Shown here piece after piece: positions 32,951 to 42,169 of a stretch of DNA of 64,000 bases. Source of the DNA: JAFGNB01 sp050304135 (GTDB lineage Bacteria > Fibrobacterota > Chitinivibrionia > Chitinivibrionales > Chitinispirillaceae); contig JBNLDC010000012.1 in assembly GCA_050304135.1 (NCBI GenBank), positions 62,001 through 126,000 on the forward strand, in the 5' to 3' direction. Below the pieces are notes generated by a model. The model made no database searches and was not told the DNA's origin. It was given only the letters and a program-made list of their open reading frames with translations. Position 1 is the first letter of the stretch; the number at the start of each line of letters is the position of its first letter. A program made the position numbers and the translations under genes.

Positions 32951-33919
32951 TTACCCCACTCCCTTCTTAACCAACCCCAGTGATGCAATCATTGCATCGT
33001 CGGCATCGATTCCCGCACCCTGAGTGGTGAGATAGCCCCCCGAGACATAGCCGTTGGCACCTGCATGAAACATGAGAGCCTGCAGCCCTGCAAGGTGCAG
33101 TTCTCTTCCTCCGCATACCTTTACCGTTCTTGTCGGAACCGCCAGACGAAACAGAGCGACGATCTTGAGAAAGTCATGCGGCGTCTCTTTCGAGGGGGCA
33201 ATGCGGGTACCGGGTACCGGATTGAAGAAGTTGAGTGGTATGGTGTCAACACCGAGATCCCTGAGTTCAATTGCGAAATCCTTGCGGTCGTCCCAGCTTT
33301 CACCAAGACCGAAGATTCCACCACAGCAGACATGCATACCGGCATCTTTCGCCCGTTTGACGGTAGCAACACGGTCTTCTCGGCTGTGGGTGGAGACAAT
33401 TGACGGGAAAAAGTTGCGGCTTGCTTCTAAATTGTGATTGTAGCACACTACACCCGCATCGCGCAGCCGGGAAAATGCCTCGTCATCAAGGATGCCGAGG
33501 GACGCGTGTTTTTCTCCCGCCTCACCCTTTAAAGCATCACAAATGGAGGAGATCTGAGAAGAAGTGAGACGCCTACCGCTCGATACAACGCAAAACGGCA
33601 GATTGCGGCTTCTGGCATAGGAGAGTTTTTTCCGGATCGCCGCCGTATCGGCAAGCTTTGTCACATCGATACCCGTATCGCTGTGAGACGACTGAGCACA
33701 GAACGCACAGTCCTCGCTGCAGGCTCCTGACTTTACATTCATAAGAGAGCAGGGATCGACCCTGTTACCGTGGAATTTGCGGCGCACCATGTCGGTAGCA
33801 CCGAAAAGTACCGGGAGGTCAGCGTCGGGCCAGGAAATGACCGTATCAAGATCGTCGGAGTCGATACTTCCGGCACAGGCGCGATCGTAAAGGCGGGATG
33901 CGGTTTCGAACAGGTTCAT
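32951..33919 (-). CDS. bioB: Biotin synthase
   Basis: A 322-residue radical SAM enzyme that inserts sulfur into dethiobiotin. The cluster cysteines are C67, C71 and C74 in GACSEDCAFCAQSS. The downstream signatures (NHNLEASRNFFP, CCGGIFGLGES, PLNFFNPVPGT) are those of BioB and include ligands of the second cluster. It is the last gene of the six-gene biotin operon and overlaps the preceding hydrolase gene by four bases (33916-33919). Confidence 0.96.
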   Translation of the reverse strand: MNLFETASRLYDRACAGSIDSDDLDTVISWPDADLPVLFGATDMVRRKFHGNRVDPCSLMNVKSGACSEDCAFCAQSSHSDTGIDVTKLADTAAIRKKLSYARSRNLPFCVVSSGRRLTSSQISSICDALKGEAGEKHASLGILDDEAFSRLRDAGVVCYNHNLEASRNFFPSIVSTHSREDRVATVKRAKDAGMHVCCGGIFGLGESWDDRKDFAIELRDLGVDTIPLNFFNPVPGTRIAPSKETPHDFLKIVALFRLAVPTRTVKVCGGRELHLAGLQALMFHAGANGYVSGGYLTTQGAGIDADDAMIASLGLVKKGVG

Positions 33920-34611
33920 TGTTTATTCCTTTGCAAATAGGTTTCAAGTTGTAAAGTCATTTCAGTCTCATTCCCGATGAAACAGGCATGAGGAGCATCG
34001 AATGGAACAAATACACCACCTAACGAATGGTGAAGGCTACTGCCCGCGTCAAAAGGAACTATGGTATCACGGGTCCCGTGTACGAACAATGGTTTGCAGG
34101 TAAGGGGGAACAGTGCTGGATCAAGGACGAGCTGTTCAAGAAGGTGCAGACCTGCCTGCAGGGTATCCGGAGTCCAGGGAACATTCAGATGTCTGTTTAC
34201 AGGGAACCCGCATTGACGGTGGAAATCGCTGAGTACCGTAGCAGGATCGATGGCAATTTTATCCCGCATACTCCTGAGAATCCGTGGATGTGCACCGAAA
34301 CGGTAAGTTGCGTTCCGGCAGAACGAGGCGGTGCCGCTGATGAGTACCAGCCCGTCAAGGTTGAATTGTGAAGCGCAGCCGAGAGCAAGAATTGCACCGG
34401 TTGACCACCCGGCAAGCAACGGGGAATGTTCGAGGAACGGTGCTACTGCCGCTGTAACACGCTCCTTCCAATCGGCTTCGAGGTGACCGGCACCACAAAT
34501 ATCTATCGCAAGCTCGTTGACATCAATATAGGTCGAGTTGTCACCGAAGATCGGACGCAGCACCTCCGGTGATACTCCCCAGCCGCCCAGAACCGTCCAG
34601 GAATTATTCAT
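33916..34611 (-). CDS. BioH-like pimeloyl-ACP methyl ester hydrolase
   Basis: A 231-residue alpha/beta hydrolase. It shows LGGWGVSPEV at the N-terminus as in BioH, the nucleophile elbow AGWSTGA, an acid in GTRDTIVP and the histidine in APHACFIG. Its place between bioF and bioB, together with bioC in the same operon, supports release of pimeloyl-ACP from its methyl ester. BioG or BioV types are alternatives that context cannot rule out. The ATG at 34611 overlaps the bioF stop, and the longer frame would extend into bioF. GGAAG/AAAGAG lie upstream. Confidence 0.82.
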   Translation of the reverse strand: MNNSWTVLGGWGVSPEVLRPIFGDNSTYIDVNELAIDICGAGHLEADWKERVTAAVAPFLEHSPLLAGWSTGAILALGCASQFNLDGLVLISGTASFCRNATYRFGAHPRILRSMRDKIAIDPATVLSDFHRQCGFPVNRHLNVPWTPDTLQAGLHLLEQLVLDPALFPLTCKPLFVHGTRDTIVPFDAGSSLHHSLGGVFVPFDAPHACFIGNETEMTLQLETYLQRNKQ

Positions 34612-35755
34612 GCTCTTTCTTCCAATTCCTGAGAAAGTCAATGATACGATGACGATCATCCACCGTGTGCAGTGCCGACCACGAAAAACGGATACGGGCT
34701 GTTCCCTTGGGGACCGTCGGCGGGCGGATGGCGGGAGCTACAATGCCGTTGCTGCGTAAATATCCGGAGAGGGCAACCGCCTCGGCATCGTTGTCGACGA
34801 TACAGGGAACGATCTGCGTGGTACTCGAAAGGGTGTCGAATCCGAGCCGGTTGAGTTCTTTGCGGAGTCGCTCTGATTCGTCGAGTACCTTTACCGGGAC
34901 ACCGGGATTGTTGCGAATGTACCGTATAGCGGCCAGATTGTGGGCAAGCACCGAGTGGGGGAGGCCCGTGGAATAAATGAGGCTGCGGCTGAAGTTGACG
35001 AAAATGTTCCGCAACTGTTCGTTGACTGCCACATAGCCGCCCAGGCCGGCAACCGCCTTGCTTAGTGTTCCCATTCTGATGTCAATCGCATCAGAGGTGC
35101 CGGTTTGTTCAACGAGTCCGCTGCAGTGCCTGCCGAACATTCCCGTGCCATGCGCCTCATCAACCATGATCATTGCACCGTACTGCCGACCTAGTTCCGC
35201 AATGACGTTCAGCGGTGCACGGTCTCCATCCATACTGAATACCGTATCGGTGACGATTAGTTTCTCCGGGGCAGTGGATGCCGCGAGACGTTGCCGCAGA
35301 TCATCCATATCGCAATGATGGTAGCGGATCAGTCTGCATCCGGAGAGACGAATGCCGTCGTAAAGGGACGCGTGGTTGAGGCGATCTGAGTACACCTCGG
35401 TTGAACGGTTACAGAGCGCCTGCAGAATTCCGACATTTGCCGCATAGCCACTGGTAAACACGAGTGCCGCTTCGGTACTCTCCCAGTCGGCAATCTCCTC
35501 TTCAAGCTCATCGTAGAGTCTGGAGGTGGTCGCAACGAGTCGGGATGCGCCGTTCCCATGAAAAGTACGATGGGCAAGATGCTCTGTCTCTTGTGCTACT
35601 GTATGGTTTGCGTGCAGTCCGAGGTAACTGTTGGTGGAGCAGTCGACAGTTTCTTCAGATGCGTGCTCCGGTGCAATGGAACGGAATAAACCGTTTCGTC
35701 GCCGCTGCTCGAGTTCCCGGGAGAGACGGTCAAAAAGCGGTGGAGTCGATGGCAT
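34604..35755 (-). CDS. bioF: 8-amino-7-oxononanoate synthase
   Basis: A 383-residue PLP enzyme that joins pimeloyl-ACP and alanine. The PLP lysine is in GTLSKAVAGLGGYV, with DEAHGTG upstream and the N-terminal TNSYLGL typical of the alpha-oxoamine synthase family. 2-amino-3-ketobutyrate ligase is a relative, but the biotin operon context settles the role. I took the ATG at 35755 (MPSTPPLF); another start at 35776 is possible. It overlaps the bioA 3' end by 26 bases. Confidence 0.95.
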   Translation of the reverse strand: MPSTPPLFDRLSRELEQRRRNGLFRSIAPEHASEETVDCSTNSYLGLHANHTVAQETEHLAHRTFHGNGASRLVATTSRLYDELEEEIADWESTEAALVFTSGYAANVGILQALCNRSTEVYSDRLNHASLYDGIRLSGCRLIRYHHCDMDDLRQRLAASTAPEKLIVTDTVFSMDGDRAPLNVIAELGRQYGAMIMVDEAHGTGMFGRHCSGLVEQTGTSDAIDIRMGTLSKAVAGLGGYVAVNEQLRNIFVNFSRSLIYSTGLPHSVLAHNLAAIRYIRNNPGVPVKVLDESERLRKELNRLGFDTLSSTTQIVPCIVDNDAEAVALSGYLRSNGIVAPAIRPPTVPKGTARIRFSWSALHTVDDRHRIIDFLRNWKKEHE

Positions 35756-37085
35756 CGAGTGTTTCCGTGAAAGCATCGTGGGTTGCCGCCATTATCCGAC
35801 CCAGCTGATCGGTGGTGGTAATGTAGGGGAGCATGAAATAGATGACATCGCCAAGGGGTCTGAGCAGAACACCGTGTTTGAGAGCGTTGCGGCAGATGGA
35901 AAACGGGATTCTTTTTGCCGGATCAAGCCGCTTTTTTGATATTCGGTCGGCCACCAGTTCCATTGCACCGACGGTACCGAGAGTCCGGATGTCCCCGACA
36001 ATGTTGTATCGGGTAAACGTCTGCAGGTGTAGCGAAAGCTCCCGGGAAAGGTCCGCTGTATAATCCGGAACGCCAAGCTGCTGCATAAGCTCAAGCGCGG
36101 CACAGCCTGCGGCGCACGCAAGTGCATTACCGGTGAAGGTATGACCGTGCTCAAAGGTTCTACCGGAATGAGCATCACCCTTGAACGCATCGAAGATCGT
36201 TCCGGTAACCGCCGTAATCGCAAGGGGAAGAAAACCGGCGGTCAACCCTTTGGCAAGGCACATGATGTCCGGTACGACTCCGGCATGCTCACAGGCGAAA
36301 AGCGTTCCGGTGCGGCCGAAACCCATGGCGACCTCGTCGGCAATGGTCAGTATGTTATACTGTTCGCAAAGTTCGAAAATCCGTGTTAGTACGATCGGCG
36401 GGTAGATGCGCATTCCGGCCGCACCCTGTACCATCGGCTCGAAGATGACAGCTGCTATGGTGTCACCGTGTTCATCGAGCAGTGCTTTCAGTGAATCCAT
36501 ACATTCAGCTGCGCAGCTCCCGGGTTTCTGACCGCAGGGACACCGGTAGCAGTACGGCGGATCGGTGAAATATCCTTTTTTGAAATTTTCATGAAACACC
36601 GCATGGTATTGCGGGATGTTGCCCACCGACATCGCACCGAGGGTATCACCATGGTAACCGCCGCCGAGCCCGATGAACTGCTGACGCCTGGTGTTACCGG
36701 TCTGCTGGTGATACTGTAAGGCGATTTTCATCGCGACCTCCACTGAAGTGGAGCCGTTATCGGAAAAGAATACCTTCTCAAGTTTCGCGGGGAGCATAGC
36801 AGACAGCAACGAGGCCAGGCGTATCGTCGGCTCTGCAATACATCCCGCCATCATCACATGTTCGAGCCGGTCGAGCTGGTGTTTTACCGCCTCCGTGATA
36901 TTCGGATGATTATGTCCGAACAGGCTGACCCACCAGGAGCCGGTTGCATCAATGTAGCTTTTACCATCACGGTCGTACAGGTGGATCCCAGCGGCACGAC
37001 TGATCACCAGCGGTGGAAAATCAATACTGTCCTGCCACGAGGTAAACGGCAGCCAGATACGGTCAGACATGCTGCTCGATTGCAT
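35730..37085 (-). CDS. bioA: Adenosylmethionine--8-amino-7-oxononanoate aminotransferase
   Basis: A 451-residue class III aminotransferase. The PLP lysine sits in CLAKGLTAGFLPLA, with TGSWWVSLFGHNHP near the N-terminus and IADEVAMGFGRTG in the middle, as in BioA. The BioA-type tyrosine/tryptophan region supports a SAM amino donor, although I cannot verify it. The ATG at 37085 has AAGGAG at seven bases and lies inside the end of bioD, which indicates coupling. Confidence 0.96.
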   Translation of the reverse strand: MQSSSMSDRIWLPFTSWQDSIDFPPLVISRAAGIHLYDRDGKSYIDATGSWWVSLFGHNHPNITEAVKHQLDRLEHVMMAGCIAEPTIRLASLLSAMLPAKLEKVFFSDNGSTSVEVAMKIALQYHQQTGNTRRQQFIGLGGGYHGDTLGAMSVGNIPQYHAVFHENFKKGYFTDPPYCYRCPCGQKPGSCAAECMDSLKALLDEHGDTIAAVIFEPMVQGAAGMRIYPPIVLTRIFELCEQYNILTIADEVAMGFGRTGTLFACEHAGVVPDIMCLAKGLTAGFLPLAITAVTGTIFDAFKGDAHSGRTFEHGHTFTGNALACAAGCAALELMQQLGVPDYTADLSRELSLHLQTFTRYNIVGDIRTLGTVGAMELVADRISKKRLDPAKRIPFSICRNALKHGVLLRPLGDVIYFMLPYITTTDQLGRIMAATHDAFTETLDAIDSTAF

Positions 37086-37755
37086 CACAAAACTCCTTGA
37101 GCGCCTGAGGGTCGGGATTTCCGAACGGCAGTTCCAGAAACGGTACTGAGCCGGTACGATCCCTGATCATACGACAATTATCAGTATACATTGTCGACGG
37201 TGCTTCGTTTCCGCCATTGTTGACTACGATTCCGGCAATTTCAGCACCACACTCCTGCAGAATCCGCAGGGTGAGAAAGGTGTGATTGAGTGTTCCCAAA
37301 CGGGGGGTGGTAACCAGAAGTACCGGCAGCTGCAGGTACATGATGAGGTCAAGAATATACACCGTATCACTCAGCGGAACAAGTACTCCGCCGGCACCTT
37401 CGACGATTACGGTTTCCATAGCGGTTGCAATCGCTGAATAGCATTCTCTGATAAAATCGAGGTCGATCGGGATGCCGGCCAGCGAGGCGGCAAGATGCGG
37501 TGAACAGGCCGGTTCGAACCGGTAGGGAACATGCTGTTCATAGGTCCCGTTCATTCCGGCATTTCCGGACATGACGTAGTCATAATCGGGTGCACGAATC
37601 TCTCCGGTGTCACTGCGGGTACAACCCGTTTGTACCGGTTTCATGTACGTAGTGGAACGGCGGTTGCTGAAGCAGTCGGCAAGGTGGCGCGAAACCCAGG
37701 TTTTACCGATATCAGTATCGGTACCCGTAACGAAAAAACTTTTACATGCTGACAT
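37063..37755 (-). CDS. bioD: Dethiobiotin synthetase
   Basis: A 230-residue ATP-dependent enzyme that closes the ureido ring. The P-loop GTDTDIGKT is at residues about 11-19, KPVQTG follows, and VEGAGGVLVPLSD is the BioD signature. The ATG at 37755 shares one base with the bioC stop (TGATG), with AAAGGAG seven bases upstream. It overlaps bioA at its end. Confidence 0.96.
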   Translation of the reverse strand: MSACKSFFVTGTDTDIGKTWVSRHLADCFSNRRSTTYMKPVQTGCTRSDTGEIRAPDYDYVMSGNAGMNGTYEQHVPYRFEPACSPHLAASLAGIPIDLDFIRECYSAIATAMETVIVEGAGGVLVPLSDTVYILDLIMYLQLPVLLVTTPRLGTLNHTFLTLRILQECGAEIAGIVVNNGGNEAPSTMYTDNCRMIRDRTGSVPFLELPFGNPDPQALKEFCDAIEQHV

Positions 37756-38573
37756 CACTTCTCTCCTTTCCGGGCCGTACCGAAGAGCGCTTTATAGGTG
37801 AGTGGAACACCTTTGTCGGTACCGAATCTGTTTTCGAGATCATCACAAAACCGCTGCAGGCTGCTACGGGTAAGCGGGCGGGAATCGGTTCCGGTACTTC
37901 CGATCAGACTGAGATGCCGCAACAGTTTTCGTGCAGAGGAAAAATACACGGTTTCTGAAAAAGGAACAATTTTAAGTGGCTGCAGGTTCGAACGATGCAG
38001 TAGTGGTTCAACTGCAGATTCATGATAGAGAGCCGCCGGAATCGGGAGATTAAATTGTTTTCGTGTTTCATACAACTCCCGGAAAGAGCCTTCGGTGAAA
38101 AGAGAAAAAATAAAGTAACCACCCGGTTTGAGTAGTGTGGCAAGCGTTTCAACGCTGGTGTCGGGGTGAGCGGTCCACTGTATCATGGATGCAGCGACAA
38201 TCCCCTGAAATGTATGATGTCTGAATGGTGGCAGTTCCACATCGGCACAGCTCCAACTCATGTGAGCGAAGTAGGTTTTTATACAGAAACGGAGTGACTC
38301 GAACGCGATGTCGATGCCGGTCATATGACCATGCCATCCGTTTGCCGTCAGCTTTCTCTCCAGACCACCATTTCCGCAGCCGAAGTCCGCCCAGTGAGCA
38401 TCGGGTGCACTGCAGGCAATTATTTCCGGAACCAGATTGTCGAGCAGTTTCTGCTGAATAACAGCGTGCTCTTCGTACCGGCTGACCTTCCGACCGAAAT
38501 GAGCTGCTATGCGGTTTTTTGAGGCAGACGACTGTCCGGGGATATTTGGATTGTTTTTACTATCAAAATTCAT
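37755..38573 (-). CDS. bioC: Malonyl-ACP O-methyltransferase
   Basis: A 272-residue SAM methyltransferase that starts pimelate synthesis by methylating malonyl-ACP. The SAM motif is WADFGCGNGGLER, with GIDIAFESL and the ADVELPPF region after it. NRIAAHFGRKVSRYEEHAVIQ is the BioC-type N-terminus. It is the first gene of the operon. Its start is uncertain: the ATG at 38573 lacks a ribosome site, and the frame is open to 38627. Confidence 0.92.
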   Translation of the reverse strand: MNFDSKNNPNIPGQSSASKNRIAAHFGRKVSRYEEHAVIQQKLLDNLVPEIIACSAPDAHWADFGCGNGGLERKLTANGWHGHMTGIDIAFESLRFCIKTYFAHMSWSCADVELPPFRHHTFQGIVAASMIQWTAHPDTSVETLATLLKPGGYFIFSLFTEGSFRELYETRKQFNLPIPAALYHESAVEPLLHRSNLQPLKIVPFSETVYFSSARKLLRHLSLIGSTGTDSRPLTRSSLQRFCDDLENRFGTDKGVPLTYKALFGTARKGEK

Positions 38574-38889
38574 AATAAATGAAATATACAACACGTATGC
38601 TGAGACATCATGATCACCGGTCTGCATCAGATTTTGTTGAATTGATAATAGCCTCTGACGATATCGGGAGTGCAGGACTTACTGTTTGGTGACTAATTTC
38701 ATTGGTTATCCGATTTGCCGGTCATAAGGCAGGGAATTTGTTGCTCAAACCGAAGTCGGTCTGTTATTTTGATTGATTATTTATACGGGTGCACACTATT
38801 ATAGAACTATGGTGTGTAACCATGTTCGTCCAATCACTTTACCTATGTCTGCCGGGCTGACTATATACCATGGTTAATTGGTTTAAACG
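38574..38889. other. Divergent gap of about 315 bases between bioC and a TPR gene
   Basis: This region holds the control sequences of the biotin operon and of the TPR gene. I looked for a BirA-type inverted repeat (TTGTAACC / GGTTACAA) and did not find one. It includes ATGGT/ACCAT boxes near 38812, 38824 and 38875. Confidence 0.4.
38721..38748 (-). promoter_or_regulatory. Possible promoter of the biotin operon
   Basis: On the minus strand TTGAGC, a 16-base spacer and TATGAC each match the consensus at four of six positions. It would give a leader of about 140 bases before bioC. Confidence 0.3.
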
Positions 38890-39921
38890 ATGAAATACTT
38901 ACTGTATTCAATATTGTTGCTATTGCTGCAATCAGTGCCGGTGGTAAGTGCAGAAGTTCCTTGCGGAGATACCACGACATTGTATGATTCCGCGATGATT
39001 TATCTCGTAAATCAGGATTACGCCAGGGCAGCATCGATTCTGGGTGCTTACGTAAAAAAAAATCCGCTCAATCTTAAAGCGCGCTATCTTCAGTTTGCAA
39101 CTGAACAGACTCGAATCCTTGACTATGAGTCGTACATTTTAGAGAACAAATTGTTTCAAAAAATGGCCGATAGTCTGGCCGAGCTTTTTGAGCAGCGCCT
39201 GAAGGTACTCACCGGCGCTGATTCCACCACCTGTCTTTTTTACTGTGCCAATGTTTACGGTGGTATCAGTGTCATGCAGGCGAAGGCAGGGAACTGGTTT
39301 GACGGGGTGAAACATGCCATTGCATCGGTAGGGATGTTAAAGCAGGTTAAAAAACGTGATTCAACGTTTTTTGCAGCTGATCTGGGCCTGGGTATTTTCA
39401 ATTATTACCTCAGTACGAGTCTGAAATGGTTACCGTTTGTCGATGCCAAAGAGGAAGAGGGACTCGAAGCCATACTCAGAGCTCTGCAGGCTGAATTTCC
39501 ATACAATTACGCGGCTAAAAATTCACTTTGCTGGATTCTGATCGAACGGGAAAATTTCAAAAAAGCAGACTCTATCGCCCAGTCGGTTCTCAATGAATTC
39601 CCTGACAATACCATATTCCTTCGTATCAAGACCCTGGTGGCACTCTGGACCGGAAGGTACCGGGAAGCTTTGCAGAATGCGAAACGATTTATCGCTCTGA
39701 CGGAAAAACGGAAACCGATGAACTGGTCTGACCTGGTGGCAGGGTATACGGTTCTTGTACAGGGAAACTACGAGAGTAACAATAAAAAAGAGGCATGTGC
39801 AGCCGCGAAACTGATCCTCGCAAAGCGACTGCCGCCGGAGTATTACGATATCCCCCATATAAAAAAGAATATGAAATATATTTCGGGGATACGGCAGAAA
39901 TGTCGTAAAGAAAAACAGTAG
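38890..39921 (+). CDS. Secreted TPR-like protein
   Basis: A 343-residue protein with a clear signal peptide (YLLYSILLLLLQSVPVVSA, cut near residue 22). The mature part consists of helical pairs resembling TPR repeats: MIYLVNQDYARAASILGAYV, then further repeats around residues 190-260 such as KADSIAQSVLNEFP. It probably sits in the periplasm or on the outer membrane as a scaffold. It lies seven bases before the Wzi-like gene, so the two are co-expressed and may work together. No good ribosome site precedes the ATG. Confidence 0.75.
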   Translation: MKYLLYSILLLLLQSVPVVSAEVPCGDTTTLYDSAMIYLVNQDYARAASILGAYVKKNPLNLKARYLQFATEQTRILDYESYILENKLFQKMADSLAELFEQRLKVLTGADSTTCLFYCANVYGGISVMQAKAGNWFDGVKHAIASVGMLKQVKKRDSTFFAADLGLGIFNYYLSTSLKWLPFVDAKEEEGLEAILRALQAEFPYNYAAKNSLCWILIERENFKKADSIAQSVLNEFPDNTIFLRIKTLVALWTGRYREALQNAKRFIALTEKRKPMNWSDLVAGYTVLVQGNYESNNKKEACAAAKLILAKRLPPEYYDIPHIKKNMKYISGIRQKCRKEKQ

Positions 39922-39928
39922 GAGAACT

Positions 39929-41563
39929 ATGTTCCAGCGGCTTTATCTGGTAATCGGGGTGGTGGTCGGTTGTACTTATGCCGGATACAACCCGAATCTA
40001 CCTACCGATACCAACTTTGACCGTCTCCTGCTGCGGATCGCGGCACGATATGGCACTGAGCTTCCCGCGCGATGGTTCATGCAACCCATTTCCTATCAGG
40101 ACGTCGAACCGTTTTTCCGGCTCGTTGACTCCATTGACCATGCTGGAAGCCTCTCACCAACGGAACGTCGGTTGTTGGAACGGGCCGAAAATCGTTACGG
40201 GGTGAACAAGGCATTTTTACACCACACCGGTACCGTTTCCGGTCGGGATCTTCACCTGAAGGTAAACTGTCAGTTACTGGGAGATGTTCGTCCCGGATGG
40301 AACGACAGTGCAACCATTGGTCTTTCGGGAATTCTGCGACCCTCACTTGCCGGAAATGTCGGTAACCTCTCATTCTACAGTGGAATTGGTGTCTGGACTG
40401 AATACCGTAGTGATACACTTTTTCCGCAGAGTTCCTATCAGCCGTGGGAAGGGATTGCCTATAACCTTTACGGAAGGAACACCGGAGCAAGCGGTGTCCG
40501 CTCATCGGACCTCCCGTACGGAGGAATCAGATACACCGCAGGGCCGATTGATCTTGAAACCGCAATTGATAAATTACGCAGTGGACCGTCCCGGTTTTTT
40601 CCGCTCACACTCTCGGGAGAAGCTCCACCCGTAACCTATTTCCGGGGGACACTTGATCTTGACGTCATAACGTATTCTCATATCATCGGTGCGCTCAAGG
40701 TCCAGAAGGATAAACGGAAGTATCTGTTCGTGCACCGGTTGGCAACTGATCTCTGGAAAAAACGACTGCACCTCGGAATCAATGAAGTTATCACCTATGG
40801 CAATACCACCACCGATGAGCCCCACAGCGATACCGATCAGGTTGCACCGGAGTATGTGCAGAATGATCGTGGTCTTGAGTGGGTGTACTGCATCCCGTTT
40901 CTGCCGTTCAAGTTTGTGGAACATTTTGCTGGAGACCGCGACAACGCTGCTGTTTCATTCGATCTTACTCTGAAGTATCCTCAGCAGTGGAGCTGGTATC
41001 TGGAGTTCTTTCTTGACGATATGCTTGCACCGTGGAAGCTCCTGAGCGACGACTGGGGTAATAAATGGGGACTGACGGTCGGAGGGGCATATTTCGGACG
41101 GCTTGCAGGTCGGGATCTCACCATACAGGCGGAGTATTCGCGGGTTGAACCGTGGGTGTACACCCATTTCAGTGGAGGAAGCCACCGGTATTCACACTTT
41201 AATACCGGACTCGGTTCATCGCTTGGCCCCAATTCACAGGGAGCCGTTGGCAGAGTGCTGGTGCAGCTCAACCGACTGAATGAGGCGGGGGTGGGAATCA
41301 ATCATACCGCTTTCAACCGTTCCGTCAGGGGGGGGAAGATCACCGATGTCTTTCAACAACCCGGCTCGGTTGATTCTACCGCGTATTATGATGCAAAAGT
41401 AAAACAATTTCTCGGTCCGGGAACGCAGTGGTTTCTGCAACCGGTGTTGTACTGGAATTTCAATGTTTTCGGACGCTTTGAGCTGCATGCAACTGCAGCG
41501 GTGGATCTGCTTGATAACCGGGGAGCGTTTTCCGGTACGGTGTACGGGGGCCTGTATTTCTGA
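39929..41563 (+). CDS. Wzi-like capsule-assembly barrel protein
   Basis: A 544-residue outer-membrane barrel. A signal peptide (MFQRLYLVIGVVVGCTYA) precedes a helical plug-like N-terminus. Repeated beta strands follow. The region YLEFFLDDMLAPW, then WGLTVGGAYFG, then AEYSRVEPWVYTHF, is the typical signature of the Wzi/capsule assembly family, which anchors surface polysaccharide in the outer membrane. The end GTVYGGLYF is a plausible aromatic last strand. AGGAG precedes the ATG. It fits the polysaccharide genes further along. Confidence 0.75.
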   Translation: MFQRLYLVIGVVVGCTYAGYNPNLPTDTNFDRLLLRIAARYGTELPARWFMQPISYQDVEPFFRLVDSIDHAGSLSPTERRLLERAENRYGVNKAFLHHTGTVSGRDLHLKVNCQLLGDVRPGWNDSATIGLSGILRPSLAGNVGNLSFYSGIGVWTEYRSDTLFPQSSYQPWEGIAYNLYGRNTGASGVRSSDLPYGGIRYTAGPIDLETAIDKLRSGPSRFFPLTLSGEAPPVTYFRGTLDLDVITYSHIIGALKVQKDKRKYLFVHRLATDLWKKRLHLGINEVITYGNTTTDEPHSDTDQVAPEYVQNDRGLEWVYCIPFLPFKFVEHFAGDRDNAAVSFDLTLKYPQQWSWYLEFFLDDMLAPWKLLSDDWGNKWGLTVGGAYFGRLAGRDLTIQAEYSRVEPWVYTHFSGGSHRYSHFNTGLGSSLGPNSQGAVGRVLVQLNRLNEAGVGINHTAFNRSVRGGKITDVFQQPGSVDSTAYYDAKVKQFLGPGTQWFLQPVLYWNFNVFGRFELHATAAVDLLDNRGAFSGTVYGGLYF

Positions 41564-41607
41564 AGCAGAGGGGCACTGCGGGGCATTGAACGACCGGTTA
41601 CCTCCGG

Positions 41608-42042
41608 TCAGAAGGTTTGTGCGTGAGCTGATTCCAGAATCGTCCGGTTTTTATCGATTCCCATATTCTGCAGAACCCATTTATATTCCTGGTAGCCACC
41701 GGCAAGTCCGGCCCGTAGGCAGATCCGGTCCTGTGCGGTTATGAAATCCTCCTGATAACGCAGCAGTGCGGCCGGGTCTTCGGTTTTAAAAGAGTCGGCA
41801 TACCTGAAGGTCAGCGAATCAAGCAGGGGATTGCAGGTACTCCATGCCATCATCTGATCGATCGAGATGGCGCTGTCGGCAGGAGGAACAAAGGGTAACG
41901 GTTTCTGGGTTTCAGTTGCAACGGAACTGTTCGATCCGGTTGTTTTATCTGAGGGTGCCGCCGAAGAATCGGAAGGTTTTTCTTTGCAACCATTCAGTAG
42001 CAGTACTGAAATACAACATAAAGCTAAAAACGGATAATACAC
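41608..42042 (-). CDS. Small lipoprotein of unknown function
   Basis: A 144-residue lipoprotein. The signal peptide ends in the lipobox LLNGC, followed by a serine/threonine-rich linker of about 35 residues and a compact helical domain. Two cysteines in that domain (WSTCNP, DRICLRAG) could form a disulfide. It starts at GTG (42042), supported by AAGGAG seven bases upstream. A TATAAA box and an inverted repeat lie upstream. I do not recognise the domain. Confidence 0.7.
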   Translation of the reverse strand: MYYPFLALCCISVLLLNGCKEKPSDSSAAPSDKTTGSNSSVATETQKPLPFVPPADSAISIDQMMAWSTCNPLLDSLTFRYADSFKTEDPAALLRYQEDFITAQDRICLRAGLAGGYQEYKWVLQNMGIDKNRTILESAHAQTF

Positions 42043-42077
42043 AATAGATCTCCTTATGAAATTTTTATACTAAATTT

Positions 42078-42105
42078 ACTATGGTTGTCGGGAAATGACC
42101 ATAGT
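42078..42105. repeat. Inverted repeat ACTATGGT-N12-ACCATAGT
   Basis: Perfect 8-base arms (42078-42085 and 42098-42105) are 20 bases apart centre to centre, as expected for a dimeric regulator on one face of DNA. It lies in the divergent gap between the lipoprotein and rsmA. The right arm is part of a 16-base string also found at 1793-1808. Confidence 0.5.
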
Positions 42106-42169
42106 GTTCTTACTGCAACCGGTCGTTCGGTACCTGATCAAATTATGCCATGAATGCGGGTGATTGACA

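Noticed and set aside
32775..33023. 82-codon plus-strand frame between the helical protein gene and bioB
   Set aside because: Runs antisense into bioB and has no family resemblance.
38574..38889. BirA operator for the biotin operon
   Set aside because: No TTGTAACC/GGTTACAA-type inverted repeat was found in the upstream gap.
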